Assembly (NCBI GenBank): GCA_028290125.1
Contig: JAQGKM010000254.1
Location: 1 to 6,906, forward strand
From: Hyphomicrobiales bacterium
Lineage (GTDB): Bacteria > Pseudomonadota > Alphaproteobacteria > Rhizobiales > Beijerinckiaceae
Reading direction: 5' to 3'
DNA: 6,906 bases
The notes under the pieces are model-generated. The model made no database searches, was not told the origin of the DNA, and saw nothing but the letters and a program-made list of their open reading frames with translations. The position numbers and the translations under genes were made by a program. Below, piece by piece: positions 5,879-6,906 of the stretch. Every line of letters begins with the position of its first letter. The stretch's first letter is position 1.

Positions 5879-6885
5879 AATCCGGGGCCCTTGCACTCGC
5901 CGCCGTCCTCGCTTGCGCTGCGGCGGCGCCTGCCGCGCAGGCCCAGGAGTTTTACAAAGGGCGCACGCTGACCTTCGTCATCGGCTTTGGCCCCGGCAAT
6001 GGCTATGACACCTACTCGCGATCGGCCGCGCGCAGCATCGGAAAATATCTGCCCGGCAAGCCGAACGTCGTCGTGCAGAACATGCCCGGCGCCGGCAGCA
6101 TCACGGCCGTCAATCACCTCGCCAACATCGCGCCAAGAGACGGCACGGTGCTGGGCATGGTCGATCAGGCCGCCAGCCTGACGCAGATGCTGGACCCCAA
6201 ATCCATCAAGGCGGATGTGACGAAGTTCAACTGGATCGGTCGCATGACCGACAATGCGGCCGTGATCTTCGCCTGGCATACGGCGCCTGTTCAGAAGATC
6301 GAGGATGCATTCGACAAGGAGCTGATCATTGCAACGGCGGGCCAGAACTCGCGCATGCTGTCGGCGATGATGCGCAATCTGCTGGGCTTCCGCATGCGCG
6401 CGCTCAGCGGCTATGCAGGGCCGCAGGAATCCAACCTCGCCATGGAACGGGGCGAAGTCCACGCGCTGACGCAGCCCTGGTCCGTCCTGAAATTCGAAAA
6501 GCCGGAATGGCTCCGGGACGGCAAGATCAACATATTGGTTCAGGTCGGCGTGGACGGGCATCCCGAACTCGACGCCGTTCCGCTGCTGTCGAAATTCGCG
6601 CGTAACGACGAAGAGCGTCAGATCGTCGATTTCCTCGCAGGCAATTCGCGCATCGGCCGCGCCGTGACGTCGCCGCCCGGCCAGCCCGCGGAGCGCGTCG
6701 CCGACCTGCGTTCGGCCTTCATGCAGATGATGCGCGACGAGGATTTTTTGGCCGACATCCGCCGCGCCAATCTCGATCTCAATCCGATGTCCGGCGAAGA
6801 CCTGCAGGCGCTCGTCCAGCGCACCGCCGACGTCTCGCCCGTGATTGTCGAGAAAGCCAAGAAGGTCGCGGAGTTCGACCGCTGA
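5872..6885 (+). CDS. TctC/Bug-type periplasmic solute-binding protein
   Basis: A 337-residue TctC/Bug-family binding protein expected to capture an organic carboxylate in the periplasm. Residues 1-24 are a signal peptide with likely cleavage after AQA (22-24). C15 (VLAC) makes a lipoprotein site conceivable but it is a poor lipobox match. FYKGRTL (27-33), the loop GFGPGNGYD with D46, NMPGAG (70-75), APRDGT (87-92), KFNW (118-121) and LAMERGEV (189-196) match the binding protein at 1623-2657, with no gap through about residue 121. ATG 5872 overlaps the stop of the amidohydrolase by 7 nt, and AAGGGAG (5858-5864) lies 7 nt upstream, so translation is likely coupled. The 21 bases after the stop show no terminator, so the operon may continue. 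No permease subunits are in view. Its pairing with an amidohydrolase suggests that its ligand is that enzyme's substrate or a precursor. Confidence 0.92.
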   Translation: MLKSGALALAAVLACAAAAPAAQAQEFYKGRTLTFVIGFGPGNGYDTYSRSAARSIGKYLPGKPNVVVQNMPGAGSITAVNHLANIAPRDGTVLGMVDQAASLTQMLDPKSIKADVTKFNWIGRMTDNAAVIFAWHTAPVQKIEDAFDKELIIATAGQNSRMLSAMMRNLLGFRMRALSGYAGPQESNLAMERGEVHALTQPWSVLKFEKPEWLRDGKINILVQVGVDGHPELDAVPLLSKFARNDEERQIVDFLAGNSRIGRAVTSPPGQPAERVADLRSAFMQMMRDEDFLADIRRANLDLNPMSGEDLQALVQRTADVSPVIVEKAKKVAEFDR

Positions 6886-6906
6886 AGCTTGCGGACCCGA
6901 ACGCGT

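Noticed and set aside
4745..6561. Long minus-strand open frames opposite the rightward operon (4745-5896 and 5725-6561).
   Set aside because: They are antisense shadows of the amidohydrolase and TctC genes, have no recognisable domain, and the first runs across the whole divergent promoter region.
6886..6906. Possible terminator after the last gene.
   Set aside because: Only 21 bases are available; no stem with a following T-run is visible.

Overview
This is a 6.9 kb, GC-rich, tightly packed bacterial segment. High GC, strong G/C third-position bias, a Tat-exported enzyme and expanded TctC/Bug-type solute-binding proteins suggest a soil or rhizosphere proteobacterium. Hyphomicrobiales (Bradyrhizobium-like alphaproteobacteria) is my best guess, with betaproteobacteria as the alternative. 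This is inference from style, since the window has no rRNA or marker gene. Seven protein genes cover almost everything. I see no tRNA, rRNA, CRISPR array, insertion sequence or transposase.

Layout: a 177-bp divergent control region (4739-4915) splits the window. Leftwards on the minus strand run a TetR-family regulator (4738-3977), an acyl-CoA-dehydrogenase-fold flavin monooxygenase (3888-2683), a TctC-type periplasmic binding protein (2657-1623), a cytoplasmic ACMSD-family amidohydrolase (1584-607), and a second amidohydrolase with a twin-arginine signal, cut by the left edge (581-1). The four structural genes are 25-38 bp apart and are probably one transcript. Rightwards on the plus strand run a third amidohydrolase (GTG start, 4916-5878) and a second TctC-type protein (5872-6885), overlapping by 7 nt.

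The two arms are variants of one theme. Each carries an Amidohydrolase_2 enzyme and a TctC-like protein. The Tat amidohydrolase at the left edge is clearly paralogous to the plus-strand enzyme (53 identities over 115 ungapped residues by hand count), and the two binding proteins align nearly without gaps through their first ~120 residues. The simplest reading is a TetR-controlled catabolic cluster. The binding proteins would capture organic, probably aromatic, carboxylates; the two-component-type flavin monooxygenase would hydroxylate the ring; and the amidohydrolases (a family containing ACMSD, gamma-resorcylate, 5-carboxyvanillate and 6-methylsalicylate decarboxylases) would decarboxylate or hydrolyse the product. 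No TctA/TctB membrane subunits and no flavin reductase are present, so those partners must lie elsewhere. The substrate cannot be read from the sequence.

Regulatory candidates: an 18-bp palindrome (4787-4804) sits exactly in the spacer of a predicted tetR promoter; a plus-strand promoter lies at 4828-4857; a hairpin separates the strong Shine-Dalgarno from the GTG start of the plus-strand enzyme; and a second inverted repeat plus promoter lies in the tetR-monooxygenase gap.
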